Positions 45,121 through 54,096 are shown, counted from the stretch's first letter. The stretch is DNA of 64,000 nt from Streptomyces platensis (GCF_008704855.1 NZ_CP023691.1:2542001-2606000), one strand, 5' to 3'. Notes: a model not told the origin generated them from the sequence alone. Made by a program: numbers and translations.

Positions 45121-47268
45121 ATGGCAAGCAACGCCCCGGCCCTGGACTGGGCCTGGAGCACCACCCCCGCCACCGCCGCCGCCCTGGTGGCGGGCGGCGC
45201 CTACAGCGTCGCCACGGTCGGCGCGGCCACCGGCCTGCCCGCCTCCTACGCCCTGCTGGTCAGTGGTGTCGGAGCTGCCGCGCAGGCCGGGGCCGACCTC
45301 TACCAGCGCCGCCCCGCCGGCCACACCGCCGCCCGGTGCGCGGCCTGGCTGGCCACCGGAGGCTGGACAGCCGTCACCCTCGCCGGGCACACCGCCCTGA
45401 CCTGGAGCGCCACCGGATGGTGGGCGGCCGGGACCGCGGCCGGGATGACGCTGGCGCGCGGCCTGGTCCGCGCCGAGCAGAGTGCCCGCACCGAGCGGGC
45501 GAGCAGGCGCCTTCAGAAGTGGGCCAACGACCAGGCCAAGGAGTGGCACGAGCGTCTGCACCGCCTCTTCCGCCTGGAGGAGCACGAGGTGGAAGGCGTC
45601 AAGCCCTGGACCGGCGATGTCGGCTACACCGTTCGCGTCCGGATGCCCTCCGACACCCCGGAGCTGCCCGCGGACGCGATCCGGAAGCTGGCGGTGGACC
45701 TGCGCCTGCCCAAGGGCGGCGGCATCCAGATCGTTGACGGCGAGGTCTACGGCGAACTCCACATCCGCGTCACCGCCAAGGACGTCCTTGCCGAGACCAT
45801 CGACTTCCCCGACGACCTGTCCGCCACCAGCATCTACCAGCGAATGCAGATCGGGCTGCTGACCGACGGCGAGCCCGCGGACTTCCCGCTGGCGGATGTC
45901 TGCGCCCTGGAGATCGGCCAGACCGGCTCCGGCAAGTCCAACTGCATCAATGTCACCAACGCCCAGCTCCTGCGCACCGTCGATGCCGTTGTGTGGCACC
46001 TGGACGTCACCGGGGCCGGTATCAGCCTGCCGTGGCTGCGCAGTTGGGCCATCGACGGCACCAGCGACGTCCCGCTCATCGACTGGACCGCCGACACCGT
46101 CGAAGAAGCGCACATCATGCTGGACGTGGCCATCGCCGCCATCAACACCCGCAAGGCCGCCTACCAGGACCTGATGCATGAGGCGAACGACGACAAGATC
46201 CCCGTCAGCCCCGAGGTGCCGGCCATCATCCTCGTCGTCGACGAGATCGCCGAACTGCCCTACGAGATCCTGGCCAAGCTCGACAGCGTCGTCGACACCG
46301 GCCGCGCCGCCCGCGTCCGCACGGTCATCTCCGGCCTGCGCGCCACCCAGGACGTCATCACCGCCGCGATGAAGAAGCAGTCCCGGGTCCGGATCGGCAT
46401 GCGCGTCTCGGACCCCGAGGAGCTGCACCACCTCTTCCCCACCGGCAGCGGCAGGCTCGACCCGAGGGCCGCGGCCCACAAGGGGTCGGGGTTCCTGTCC
46501 GCGCCGGACGAGGACGATGTCGACTCCCAGCCGGGCTCGTTCAAGTGCTTCCGGATCAAGCCCCGGGTCATCAACGCCATCTCCCCGCAGCTGGCCGAGC
46601 GGCGCCCGGTCGTGGACGCGGTGACGCTGGAGACCGAACCGGGCCGCTACTACGCCAGCCGCTGGGGCCGCATCCTGCCCCGCCTCTACAAGACCAAGAA
46701 GCTCAGCCCCACCACCCACCCCTACACCGACATGGACATCCTGTGGCCGCCGCTGGACGCGGCCACCGGCCTTCCCGTCACCACCAGCGGCAAGCCCCGC
46801 AAAACCACCGACCCCATCGCCCCGGCCGCGGGAAGCGAGAGCGCCCCGGCCCGGCCGCGGTTCGGATCGGATGCACTGGCGGCCCTGCTCGCCGCCCCCG
46901 CAGCGCACACCGGCCAGAGCGCAGGCGCTGACGAGTCGCAAGTGATCCGGGCCGAGTTCGGGCGGGTCGTCCAGCAGGCCGGAGTCCCGGCCGACCGGCC
47001 CAACCCCGTCCCCCAGCTCCTGACCGACGCCCACAACGCCGTCGTGGCCGCGGGCGGCCGGATGCACACCGCCGACCTCGCCGAGCCCCTGGGCATGGAC
47101 TCCCTCGTGCTCGGCACCGAACTCGGCAAGCTGCTGCGCGAGGTGGGCATCGAGCGCCCCGGCAAGGGCACCGTCCGCGCCGGAGCGGACGGCGAATCCA
47201 AGTCCGGCTACACCGCCGAGACCCTCGCCGCCGCCATCCGCGCCTACACCGTCCGCAACGGACAGTAA
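45121..47268 (+). CDS. traB: FtsK/SpoIIIE-type conjugative translocase TraB
   Basis: 715 residues. Two or three N-terminal hydrophobic segments (residues 12-115) anchor it. The motor has Walker A GQTGSGKSN (about 265-273) and Walker B IILVVDEIAEL (about 369-379), then GLRATQDVITAAMKKQSRVR typical of the FtsK core. The C-terminal 90 residues (DLAEPLGMDSLVLGTELGKL) form a winged-helix-like domain that in TraB binds transfer repeats. It moves double-stranded DNA between mycelia. The start follows GAAGGAG. Confidence 0.9.
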   Translation: MASNAPALDWAWSTTPATAAALVAGGAYSVATVGAATGLPASYALLVSGVGAAAQAGADLYQRRPAGHTAARCAAWLATGGWTAVTLAGHTALTWSATGWWAAGTAAGMTLARGLVRAEQSARTERASRRLQKWANDQAKEWHERLHRLFRLEEHEVEGVKPWTGDVGYTVRVRMPSDTPELPADAIRKLAVDLRLPKGGGIQIVDGEVYGELHIRVTAKDVLAETIDFPDDLSATSIYQRMQIGLLTDGEPADFPLADVCALEIGQTGSGKSNCINVTNAQLLRTVDAVVWHLDVTGAGISLPWLRSWAIDGTSDVPLIDWTADTVEEAHIMLDVAIAAINTRKAAYQDLMHEANDDKIPVSPEVPAIILVVDEIAELPYEILAKLDSVVDTGRAARVRTVISGLRATQDVITAAMKKQSRVRIGMRVSDPEELHHLFPTGSGRLDPRAAAHKGSGFLSAPDEDDVDSQPGSFKCFRIKPRVINAISPQLAERRPVVDAVTLETEPGRYYASRWGRILPRLYKTKKLSPTTHPYTDMDILWPPLDAATGLPVTTSGKPRKTTDPIAPAAGSESAPARPRFGSDALAALLAAPAAHTGQSAGADESQVIRAEFGRVVQQAGVPADRPNPVPQLLTDAHNAVVAAGGRMHTADLAEPLGMDSLVLGTELGKLLREVGIERPGKGTVRAGADGESKSGYTAETLAAAIRAYTVRNGQ

Positions 47269-47283
47269 CCACAACCGCGCGTG

Positions 47284-47467
47284 GTGGGGCCCCCACACGC
47301 CGCCCCACCACACACCCCCACACGCTGTGGGACTCCCACACGCCCGTGGGGGCCGGTGACCTGCATGTGTGGACGTGGGAGTCCCACAAAAAACATGCCC
47401 CCAAGAGCCCCTGAACGCCCGCCTGACGGCCTTCCGGGCTCTCCCTCGGCGCGCGTGGGACTCCCAC
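47284..47467. repeat. Four GTGGGN3CCCAC palindromes after traB
   Basis: Copies lie at 47284-47296 (centre GCC), 47327-47339 (ACT), 47375-47387 (AGT) and 47455-47467 (ACT). The third and fourth extend to longer palindromes such as GCGTGGGACTCCCACGC. They fill the noncoding gap between traB and the next small gene. This fits the place of the clt transfer locus, but the sequence motif differs from published TraB repeats. Confidence 0.75.
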
Positions 47468-47503
47468 GCAAAAACCCGCTCACACGACAGAAAGTGACCC
47501 GTC

Positions 47504-47707
47504 ATGGTGCTTTCGATCAGCGGCATCGTCCTGACCCTCGTCATCACCGCGGTGATGCTCCACACCCGCTACCTGCGCCTCGGCGGCGCCCTCGTCGCCG
47601 CCTGCCTGGGCTACTTCCTCGCCACCAGCGGCGCCGCCCCCGCCATCAACGGCTTCTTCACCTCCCTCGCCAAAGCCATCGCCGCCCTCGGCCACTCCCT
47701 CGGATAG
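47504..47707 (+). CDS. Small SpdA-like membrane protein
   Basis: 67 residues, two membrane helices (LSISGIVLTLVITAVMLHTR and LVAACLGYFLATSG). Position between traB and a longer helix-containing gene matches small spread proteins in AICEs. No RBS of note beyond AAAGTGA upstream. Confidence 0.6.
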   Translation: MVLSISGIVLTLVITAVMLHTRYLRLGGALVAACLGYFLATSGAAPAINGFFTSLAKAIAALGHSLG

Positions 47708-47718
47708 GACGGCCCACC

Positions 47719-48321
47719 ATGCCGCTCACACCCCTGAGCTACACCGAGATCTCCCAAGCCCTCGACCACACCGACATCTGCCGCCTCCTCGACGCCGACA
47801 CCACCCGCCTCCTGACCGCCTCCAACACCCCCGCCGTACCCCGGCCCCGCCCCGCCGCCGAACTGCCCGACACCCAGACCGCATCGCCGCGGCCGGCCGG
47901 AGACCCCGCAGATCTGGCGGCCATCTGGCAGCACATCCGCGAAGAAGAGCACCGCGGCGGCAACACCGGCCAGTCCTCGCCGCAGCCTCCGGCCTGGGCA
48001 CGCCCGGCACCGCCCGCCGCTCCGGCCGTACCGGCATGGGTGTGGCGCTACAGCGCCCTCGCCCTCAGCACCGGAGGAGCGGTCGGACTTGCCGGATGGG
48101 GCATCGGACAGACCGCCGCCTGGGGCCCCTACCTGGAGACCGCCCTCTACACCCTCGCCGTCATCGCCGTCGGCGGCGCGGCCTGCGCCATGGCCGCCGC
48201 CTCCCTGCTCGGCAAAGTCATCGGCGCCATCCGCGCCCGCCTGGAGCGCCCCCACATCACCCAGCACATCACCGCCAACGGCTGGTTCGGCCGCGCCAAC
48301 GGAACCATCAACCACCGCTAA
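47719..48321 (+). CDS. SpdB-like membrane protein
   Basis: 200 residues. The N-terminal half is soluble and Ala/Pro-rich, followed by two to three membrane helices (VWRYSALALSTGGAVGLAGW; LYTLAVIAVGGAACAMAAAS) and a tail RPHITQHITANGWFGRANG. Spd proteins help the element pass along septa of the recipient mycelium. It starts 11 bp after the preceding stop. Confidence 0.6.
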   Translation: MPLTPLSYTEISQALDHTDICRLLDADTTRLLTASNTPAVPRPRPAAELPDTQTASPRPAGDPADLAAIWQHIREEEHRGGNTGQSSPQPPAWARPAPPAAPAVPAWVWRYSALALSTGGAVGLAGWGIGQTAAWGPYLETALYTLAVIAVGGAACAMAAASLLGKVIGAIRARLERPHITQHITANGWFGRANGTINHR

Positions 48322-48332
48322 GGAGACCGGAT

Positions 48333-48881
48333 ATGGGCTTCAACCCCAGCGATGTCGTGACCCTCAAGCTGGACTGTGCAGGGTGGCATCACCCCTACGT
48401 CGTCGATATCACCCGCATGCAGCTCGGGGAGATCCTCCTGAAGCTCGACGACATGGCGGCCGGCACCGACGAGCAGGACACCCCGGACCACGCGCAGAAG
48501 TGGCCGTCCCCGGCCGAGGCGTACGCCGCGGCGCCGAGCATCAGCAGCGAGAACGACTGGGCCATCCGTACCGCCGACGAGTGGGCGGATGAGGGCCTGG
48601 ATCGGGAGTGGTACCTGCGCCACGCCGCGGTGCTGGACCGCATCGCCCTGCGCGGCGATGCCGACCAGCGCACCGCCGCCGCGGAGGACGCCGACGCCAC
48701 CGCCACCGTCCTGCTGGACCTCAGGCGCACCGCCGCGGTGCTGGACGCTGAGGCCGCCGCCACGGTCCTGCTGGACCTCGACCAGGCGTCCCGCGGCTAC
48801 GACCCGCGCGCCTACGTCCGCCAGCAGTACACCCTCTGGCACGCAGAGCAGGACACCAGCCCCGAGCCTTCCCACTCCTAG
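48333..48881 (+). CDS. Soluble AICE protein with repeated VLLDL segment
   Basis: 182 residues. Start ATG 48333 follows AAGGAG. There are internal repeats, TATVLLDLRRTAAVLDAEAA and ATVLLDLDQASR, and a conserved look in LKLDCAGWHHPYVVDITR. No named family. A stem-loop follows its stop. Confidence 0.6.
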   Translation: MGFNPSDVVTLKLDCAGWHHPYVVDITRMQLGEILLKLDDMAAGTDEQDTPDHAQKWPSPAEAYAAAPSISSENDWAIRTADEWADEGLDREWYLRHAAVLDRIALRGDADQRTAAAEDADATATVLLDLRRTAAVLDAEAAATVLLDLDQASRGYDPRAYVRQQYTLWHAEQDTSPEPSHS

Positions 48882-48889
48882 CCATGGCT

Positions 48890-48927
48890 AGGGCGGCCCG
48901 CGTCTCGCCAAAGTCTCGGGCCGCCCT
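48890..48927 (+). terminator. 11-bp stem-loop before the methyltransferase gene
   Basis: Arms 48890-48900 (AGGGCGGCCCG) and 48917-48927 pair perfectly over a 16-nt loop, nine bases after a TAG stop. A palindrome CTAGCCATGGCTAG sits at its 5' side. Confidence 0.65.
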
Positions 48928-48964
48928 GGTCTCCGCTCATCTCACAGAACTGGAGGCATCCAGC

Positions 48965-49672
48965 ATGACTCAACCTGTCCCGATCCGGCGAGCCCGCCTG
49001 CGGGTGTTGGCCGCGTTCTGCGGTGTCGGCGGCGACACCGCCGGCTACCTGGCCGCCGGATGCCACGTCACCGGCGTGGACCTGGCCCCGCAGCCCCGCT
49101 ACGTCGGCGACGCCTTCCACCAGGGCGACGCGATCGAGTTCATCCGCACCCATGGCGCTGAGTTCGACTTCATCCATGCCGGTCCGCCGTGCCAGTTCGA
49201 CTGCACCCTGACCGCTGGCACCAACGCCGCCAAGCGCTCCGGCTACCCCGACCTGCTGGAGCCCACCCGCGCGGCGCTGGAGGCGACCGGCCGGCCGTAC
49301 GTCATCGAACAGCCCCCGGGCCGCGCCTCGAAGCGGATGCGGGTGGACGTGACGCTCTGCGGGGAGATGTTCGGCCTGGCCGTCCTGCGCCACCGCAACT
49401 TCGAACTTGGCCACTGGACCACCCTCAAGCCCGCCCACCGCCCGCACCGCGGCCGCGTGGCCGGCATGCGCCACGGCAAGTGGTACGAGGGCCCGTATTT
49501 CCAGGTCTACGGCGCTGGCGGTGGCAAGGGCACCGTTGCCCAGTGGCAGCAGGCCATGGGCATCGACTGGACCGAGGTCCGCAAGGAGATTGCCGAGGCC
49601 ATCCCGCCCGCCTACGGCCAATGGCTCGCCAACGCCTTCCTGAATCGGGCCGGTCTGGAGGTGGCGGCATGA
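48965..49672 (+). CDS. Orphan cytosine-C5 DNA methyltransferase-like protein
   Basis: About 235 residues. Motif I is FCGVGGDTAGYLAAG, motif IV is GPPCQ (catalytic Cys), and VIEQPPG and VLRHRNFEL match the region of motifs VI and VIII. It is short, as in phage enzymes. No endonuclease is nearby. It overlaps the Prim-Pol gene (ATGA at 49669-49672). GGAGG precedes ATG 48965. It may protect or mark element DNA during transfer. Confidence 0.75.
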   Translation: MTQPVPIRRARLRVLAAFCGVGGDTAGYLAAGCHVTGVDLAPQPRYVGDAFHQGDAIEFIRTHGAEFDFIHAGPPCQFDCTLTAGTNAAKRSGYPDLLEPTRAALEATGRPYVIEQPPGRASKRMRVDVTLCGEMFGLAVLRHRNFELGHWTTLKPAHRPHRGRVAGMRHGKWYEGPYFQVYGAGGGKGTVAQWQQAMGIDWTEVRKEIAEAIPPAYGQWLANAFLNRAGLEVAA

Positions 49673-50508
49673 GCGACCACCTGCGAACCGCCGTGGGTCT
49701 GGCCGCTCACGGTGTGCCGGTGCTGCCTCTGCGCCGGGGCAAGGTGCCGTTCGGCAACTGCCGCTCCTGCGCGGGCAACGCGTGCGGTGGCCGGCCGAAC
49801 ATGAAGACTGCGGGCCCGTGCTGCTGCTCCGGGGTCTGCCACGCATGGGCCGCCGCGACCACCGAGCCGGCCGTCATCGCCTCACCCTCGTGGGCTGCGG
49901 CGTGGCGGCGGGCGGTGTGCGTCGGCTACCACCCCGGCGGCGCCGGGCTGACCGTGGTCGACCTCGACAACGCGGAAGCCATCGCATGGGCCCAAGGCGC
50001 CCTGCCCGCCACGCGGACCGTGGCGACGACGCGCGGTGAGCACTGGATCTACCGAGGCACCATGCGCTCCGTGAATGCCGTCCGCCCCGGCATCGACATC
50101 AAGTCGACCATGTCTTACGCCCGGTGGCTCGGTCCCGGTACCGGCACCCTGATTGCCCTGCCGGACGCCGTCCGCGCGCTGGCCGTGAAGGAACCCTCCC
50201 CGGCCCGGCCAGCGCCGCACTCCGTCACCGTGTCCGCAGGAGTCGGGAGCGGGGAGTGCCGCCATCGCACGCCCGCCTACCTGGACCGTGGCATCGCCAT
50301 GGCCGAGCAGCGCATCACCGAGGCCCGCAGCGCGGTCCACACCACCGTCTACCGCACCTTCCTCGCCGTGCTGTCCACGCACGGCCGGTGCGGCTGCCTC
50401 ACCGACGCCCACGTCACGCGGCTGTTCATCGCTGCACAGGCCAAGGGGGAATCGCCCCGGCACTGCACCGACGCGTGGACCAACGCCCGCACCAGGTTGG
50501 GACTGTGA
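49669..50508 (+). CDS. Bifunctional primase-polymerase (Prim-Pol), RepPP-type
   Basis: 279 residues. It shows a Prim-Pol core with VVDLDNAEA (metal-binding DxD), HWIYRG and GIDIKS, preceded by a cysteine/histidine insertion (CRSCAGNACGG and CCCSGVCHAW) likely to bind zinc. It overlaps the methyltransferase gene and lies just before the P-loop ATPase. In AICE classification this pair is the RepPP replication type that starts extrachromosomal copies. Confidence 0.82.
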   Translation: MSDHLRTAVGLAAHGVPVLPLRRGKVPFGNCRSCAGNACGGRPNMKTAGPCCCSGVCHAWAAATTEPAVIASPSWAAAWRRAVCVGYHPGGAGLTVVDLDNAEAIAWAQGALPATRTVATTRGEHWIYRGTMRSVNAVRPGIDIKSTMSYARWLGPGTGTLIALPDAVRALAVKEPSPARPAPHSVTVSAGVGSGECRHRTPAYLDRGIAMAEQRITEARSAVHTTVYRTFLAVLSTHGRCGCLTDAHVTRLFIAAQAKGESPRHCTDAWTNARTRLGL

Positions 50509-50510
50509 CC

Positions 50511-51986
50511 ATGGCCGACGACGAGAAGAACCCGGCCCGCGAGGTCATCACCGACTACGCCCAGGCGCACTTCCGGTACTTCCGCACCGCCGACGGCACC
50601 GTGTACGCGCAGAAGAACGGCCACCCCGTCGCCCGCCCGATCCGCTCCCAGGGCACCACGGGCAGCCACCGCCAGGAACTCATGGTCGGCCTCTTCCGCG
50701 ACGGGCGCGGCGTGTTCAACGGGACCGCGCTCAAGGAGGCGTTGGACTTGATCGAAGCTCTCGCGCTGACCGAGGACGTACAGGCGGTCCACATCCGCGT
50801 CGCTCCCGGATTCGACGGGGCGACGTGGCTGGACCTGGGCCGCACCGACGGGCAGTCCGTCCGCATCCACCCCACCGGTTGGGACATCGCCATCCCCGAC
50901 CCGCGCGAAGTGTGCTGGCGACGCACCCAGCTCACCGGGGAACTACCCCTGCCGGCCAAGGACACCGACGGCAAGGGCATCGATGCGCTGCTGAGGCTGA
51001 CCAACTTCGCCACCGCAGAGACCGAATGCCTGGCCCTCACCTGGCTCATCGGCTGCCTCGGACCGTCCGTACCCGTCCCCGCCCCCTTCCTCACCGGCCC
51101 CCAGGGCGCCGGCAAATCCACCGCGGGCCGCATGCTCCTGCGGATCATCGAGGGCATGAGCAGCGACCTGCGCCGCCCCCCGAAGGACGAGGACAACCTG
51201 ACCGCGGCCGTGGCCGCCGGGTGGGTCACTGCCCTGGACAACCTCTCCCACATGACCCCGGACCTGTCCGACGCCATGTGCTGCATCGTCACCGGCATCG
51301 AAAACGTCAAACGCGCCCTGTTCACCGACGGGGACGTCTTCCGCGCCCGCTACCGCCGCCCCCTGCTCCTGACCGGCATCGACGTGGGCGTCATCCGCCC
51401 CGACCTCGCCGAACGGCTCCTGCCACTGCGGCTGGAGAGGCCCCGCGTCCGGCGCACCGAGGCCGAGCTGTGGGCGGAGTACGCAGAGGTACTGCCCGTG
51501 GTCCTCGGGTCCTTGCTCGATCTCACGGTCAAGGTCCGCGCTGCCGAGGCGGAGACCCCGACCGACCTGCGGATGGCGGACTTCGCCCACCTGTGCGCGC
51601 AGCTCGACGCAGCGACCGGCCTCGGAGCGCTCACCGCCTACCGGGCCAGCCTGGACGACCTGAACGACGACGTGATCGAGGGCGACCTCCTCGCGCAGAC
51701 CGTCCTCAAGCACGCCGACAGCATCGAACCGGGCGGAGAGCAGCGAATGACCTCCACCGAGTGGCTGCACTGCCTCAGTCGCCTCTACAGCGGCGACGAC
51801 CTGCGTCCCCTGCCCAAGGGCTGGCCGACCACCGGCAAAGTCCTCTCCGACCGCCTCAAGCGCCTCCAACCGACCCTCGCCGCTCGCGGTGTCCTCATCG
51901 ACACCGGCCGCACCAGCGAGGGCCGCTACCTCGAAATCACCCGCCAGGCCACCTCGCCCCCACACGAGCAGCAGGGAGCGTTCTGA
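50511..51986 (+). CDS. Replication ATPase/helicase-like protein
   Basis: 491 residues. P-loop FLTGPQGAGKSTAGRMLLRI (about 195-215), acidic region WVTALDNLSHMTPDLSDAM and DPREVCWRR. The C-terminal part has a winged-helix-like segment (TEWLHCLSRLYSGDDLRPLP). It is probably the D5/SF3-like helicase partner of the Prim-Pol. A strong hairpin and an iteron-like region follow. Confidence 0.75.
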   Translation: MADDEKNPAREVITDYAQAHFRYFRTADGTVYAQKNGHPVARPIRSQGTTGSHRQELMVGLFRDGRGVFNGTALKEALDLIEALALTEDVQAVHIRVAPGFDGATWLDLGRTDGQSVRIHPTGWDIAIPDPREVCWRRTQLTGELPLPAKDTDGKGIDALLRLTNFATAETECLALTWLIGCLGPSVPVPAPFLTGPQGAGKSTAGRMLLRIIEGMSSDLRRPPKDEDNLTAAVAAGWVTALDNLSHMTPDLSDAMCCIVTGIENVKRALFTDGDVFRARYRRPLLLTGIDVGVIRPDLAERLLPLRLERPRVRRTEAELWAEYAEVLPVVLGSLLDLTVKVRAAEAETPTDLRMADFAHLCAQLDAATGLGALTAYRASLDDLNDDVIEGDLLAQTVLKHADSIEPGGEQRMTSTEWLHCLSRLYSGDDLRPLPKGWPTTGKVLSDRLKRLQPTLAARGVLIDTGRTSEGRYLEITRQATSPPHEQQGAF

Positions 51987-52012
51987 CCCGCAGCCGCGCT
52001 CGCCAGGACAAA

Positions 52013-52046
52013 CAAGAAGAGCACCCGGCGAGGCGTGCTCTTCTTG
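52013..52046 (+). terminator. 12-bp hairpin after the replication gene
   Basis: Arms 52013-52024 (CAAGAAGAGCAC) and 52035-52046 pair perfectly over a 10-nt loop. It starts 26 bp after the stop. Confidence 0.75.
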
Positions 52047-52163
52047 CTGTTCGGCGGAACGCCGCCCGATGGTCGCGCCGCGCAGCGGCTCCTTCTTCAC
52101 GCTGTAAGGCCACCGCACCACAACAGACACCACCCCCTCTTTTTGTCCTAAGAGGGAAGACGC

Positions 52164-52369
52164 TGCGTCATCTGCGTCATGCCAGCCGGAAAACGGCCCC
52201 TGACCTGCGGCTACAGCCATGACGCAGACGGCCGCCCCTGCGTCATCCTGCGTCATCTGCGTCACCCGATGACGCAGCGCATGACGCGCCGATGACGCAC
52301 CCCCACACCGCTGCGTCACACAAAACCGCAGGTCAAAAGCCCAGATGACGCTGATGACGCAATGACGCA
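52164..52369. repeat. Iteron-like array of TGCGTCA/TGACGCA (candidate origin)
   Basis: Eleven exact 7-mers are present, in both directions: 52164, 52173, 52220, 52239, 52249, 52258, 52270, 52293, 52312, 52355 and 52363. Two more have one mismatch (52282, 52346). Nearly all include a flanking A or T to give ATGACGCA/TGCGTCAT. They fill the 450-bp noncoding gap after the Prim-Pol/ATPase pair, where a replication origin would be expected. Confidence 0.8.
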
Positions 52370-52442
52370 GAAATCCGAACCTCGGACACACGCGGAGTCC
52401 GAGAAAGCCCCCGAGCCAATGTGACTCAACTCCGAGGACCCC

Positions 52443-52691
52443 ATGAGCCGGACCCGTTTCGCTCAATCCGACCCCCGCGACACCCTCCGAGACGGCCTCC
52501 CGGACCGCTACCTCACCCCCGAAGACCTGGTGACGCTCTTCGGCCTGGAGAGCGTTGAAACCGTCTACACCTGGCGCAAGAAGCGCACCGGCCCGCCCGG
52601 ATTCCGCGTCGGCAAGCACATCCGCTACGACCCCGCCGATGTCCGCGCCTGGGTCGCCCAGCAGACCGCCGCCGAAGCCGAAGCCGCCTGA
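52443..52691 (+). CDS. xis: Excisionase (Xis), helix-turn-helix
   Basis: 82 residues. RYLTPEDLVTLFGLESVETV followed by YTWRKKRTGPPGFRVGKHIR and DPADVRAWV is the AlpA/MerR-like winged HTH of AICE excisionases. CGAGGA precedes the ATG. It lies before int, separated by an attenuator-like stem-loop, and would favour element excision. Confidence 0.88.
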   Translation: MSRTRFAQSDPRDTLRDGLPDRYLTPEDLVTLFGLESVETVYTWRKKRTGPPGFRVGKHIRYDPADVRAWVAQQTAAEAEAA

Positions 52692-52720
52692 CAACGCCGA
52701 GCCAACCGACCACCACCCAC

Positions 52721-52753
52721 CCGCAGGGTGGGGCCGCTGGCCCCGCCCTGCGG
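52721..52753 (+). terminator. 15-bp stem-loop between xis and int
   Basis: Arms 52721-52735 and 52739-52753 pair around GCT with one G-T wobble. It is followed by GAAGGGG and the int ATG at 52780. It could limit read-through from xis into int. Confidence 0.65.
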
Positions 52754-52779
52754 CATCCCAGAAGGGGCCAACTCGCCTC

Positions 52780-54048
52780 ATGGCCGGCCACATCCAAGAC
52801 CGCTGGTACAAGACCGAAGCCGATTCCAACGGCAAGATCACCCGGGTCAAGTCCGACCGCTACGGCACCGGTATGCGCTACCGCGCTCGCTACATCGGCC
52901 CCGACGGCACCGAGAAGTCCAAGAGCTTTCCAGACGGCAAGAAGCGCCTCGCCGAGAAATGGCTTACGAAGATCGAGGCCGACATGGACAGCGGCCGTTA
53001 TGTCGATCCGCAGGCCAGCCGGACCACTTTCCGGCAATACGCCGAAAAGTGGCTCCAGTCCCAGACCACGGATCCGACGACCCGTGAGCCGGTAGCCGTC
53101 CAGATTCGCCGCCATGCGATCCCGTACCTGGGATCGCGCCCTCTCGGCTCCTTCAGGCCTGAGCACATCCGTGAATGGCTCAGCGAGTTGGAGCGAGCGG
53201 TATCCGCTTCCTCCTACCGCCGTGTCATCTTCGCCAGCGTGTCTGCTGTGTTCACTGCGGCCGTGGACGACGAGTATTTGCATCGGAACCCGTGTCAGGC
53301 CAGCAGCGTAAGGGCGCCAGCACCAAACGGCGCGCGAGTAGTGCCCTGGACCAGGCAGCGTACGTTCGCTGTGCGCGCTGCGCTGCCCCAGCAGTACCAA
53401 GCGATGGTGGACCTGGGGGCAGGGTGTGGTCTTCGGCAGGGTGAGATCTTCGGTCTCTCCGCGGACGCGATCGGATTCGACGCGGGATGGCTGCACGTCG
53501 CTCTCCAGGTGAAGGTCTCGAACGGAAAGCTCGTGTTCGCGCGGCCGAAGCGTGACAAGGAGCGTGATGTCCCTCTGTCAGACCGAGTTGCCCACACTCT
53601 GAAGCACCATATGGAAGCGCATCCACCGGTCTCCGTGACGTTGCCCTGGCTGCGTCCGGACGGGCCGCTGCTGACCAAACGGCTCCTCTTCACACGGACG
53701 AACGGCGATGGGGCGGTCCGGCGGACGGACTTCAACACACGGTTCTGGAAGCCCGCCCTTGTGAAGGCCGGCGTCCTCGCAGAACCAGAACCCGGCAAGC
53801 GCCACGCGTCAGCGCGAGAGGACGGCATGCATGCGCTGCGACACTTCTATGCCTCCGTCCTGCTGGACGCCGGGGAACACATCAAGGCGTTGAGCACGTA
53901 CCTCGGGCACACCGATCCCGGGTTCACGCTGCGGGTCTACACTCACCTCCTGCCCAGCAGTGAGGGGCGGGCCCGCCGGGCCGTGGACACTCTGTATGAG
54001 GGCACCGGCCCGGCTCCCGACGGCCCACAGACGGCCCAGGACGAGTGA
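52780..54048 (+). CDS. int: Tyrosine site-specific integrase
   Basis: 422 residues. An N-terminal arm-binding domain (RYRARYIGPDGTEKSKSF), a core-binding domain (FRQYAEKWLQSQ), and a catalytic domain with Arg in GCGLRQGEIFGLS (about 217), HALRH (about 350), LGHTDPG and nucleophile Tyr in VYTHLLP (about 386). It would recombine the 81-bp core in glnA2. GAAGGGG precedes ATG 52780. It ends 80 bp before the repeat. Confidence 0.92.
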   Translation: MAGHIQDRWYKTEADSNGKITRVKSDRYGTGMRYRARYIGPDGTEKSKSFPDGKKRLAEKWLTKIEADMDSGRYVDPQASRTTFRQYAEKWLQSQTTDPTTREPVAVQIRRHAIPYLGSRPLGSFRPEHIREWLSELERAVSASSYRRVIFASVSAVFTAAVDDEYLHRNPCQASSVRAPAPNGARVVPWTRQRTFAVRAALPQQYQAMVDLGAGCGLRQGEIFGLSADAIGFDAGWLHVALQVKVSNGKLVFARPKRDKERDVPLSDRVAHTLKHHMEAHPPVSVTLPWLRPDGPLLTKRLLFTRTNGDGAVRRTDFNTRFWKPALVKAGVLAEPEPGKRHASAREDGMHALRHFYASVLLDAGEHIKALSTYLGHTDPGFTLRVYTHLLPSSEGRARRAVDTLYEGTGPAPDGPQTAQDE

Positions 54049-54051
54049 GAC

Positions 54052-54096
54052 GCGACGTGGGGCCCCGCAGCCAACAGCCGCGGGGCCCCACGTCGC
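54052..54096. terminator. 17-bp perfect stem-loop between int and glnA2
   Basis: Arms 54052-54068 and 54080-54096 pair perfectly across an 11-nt loop. It lies 3 bp after the int stop and 29 bp beyond the glnA2 stop, so it can terminate both converging transcripts. Confidence 0.8.

Noticed and set aside
52164..52369. CRISPR array
   Set aside because: Repeats are 7-8 bp, in both directions and irregularly spaced; no cas genes are near.
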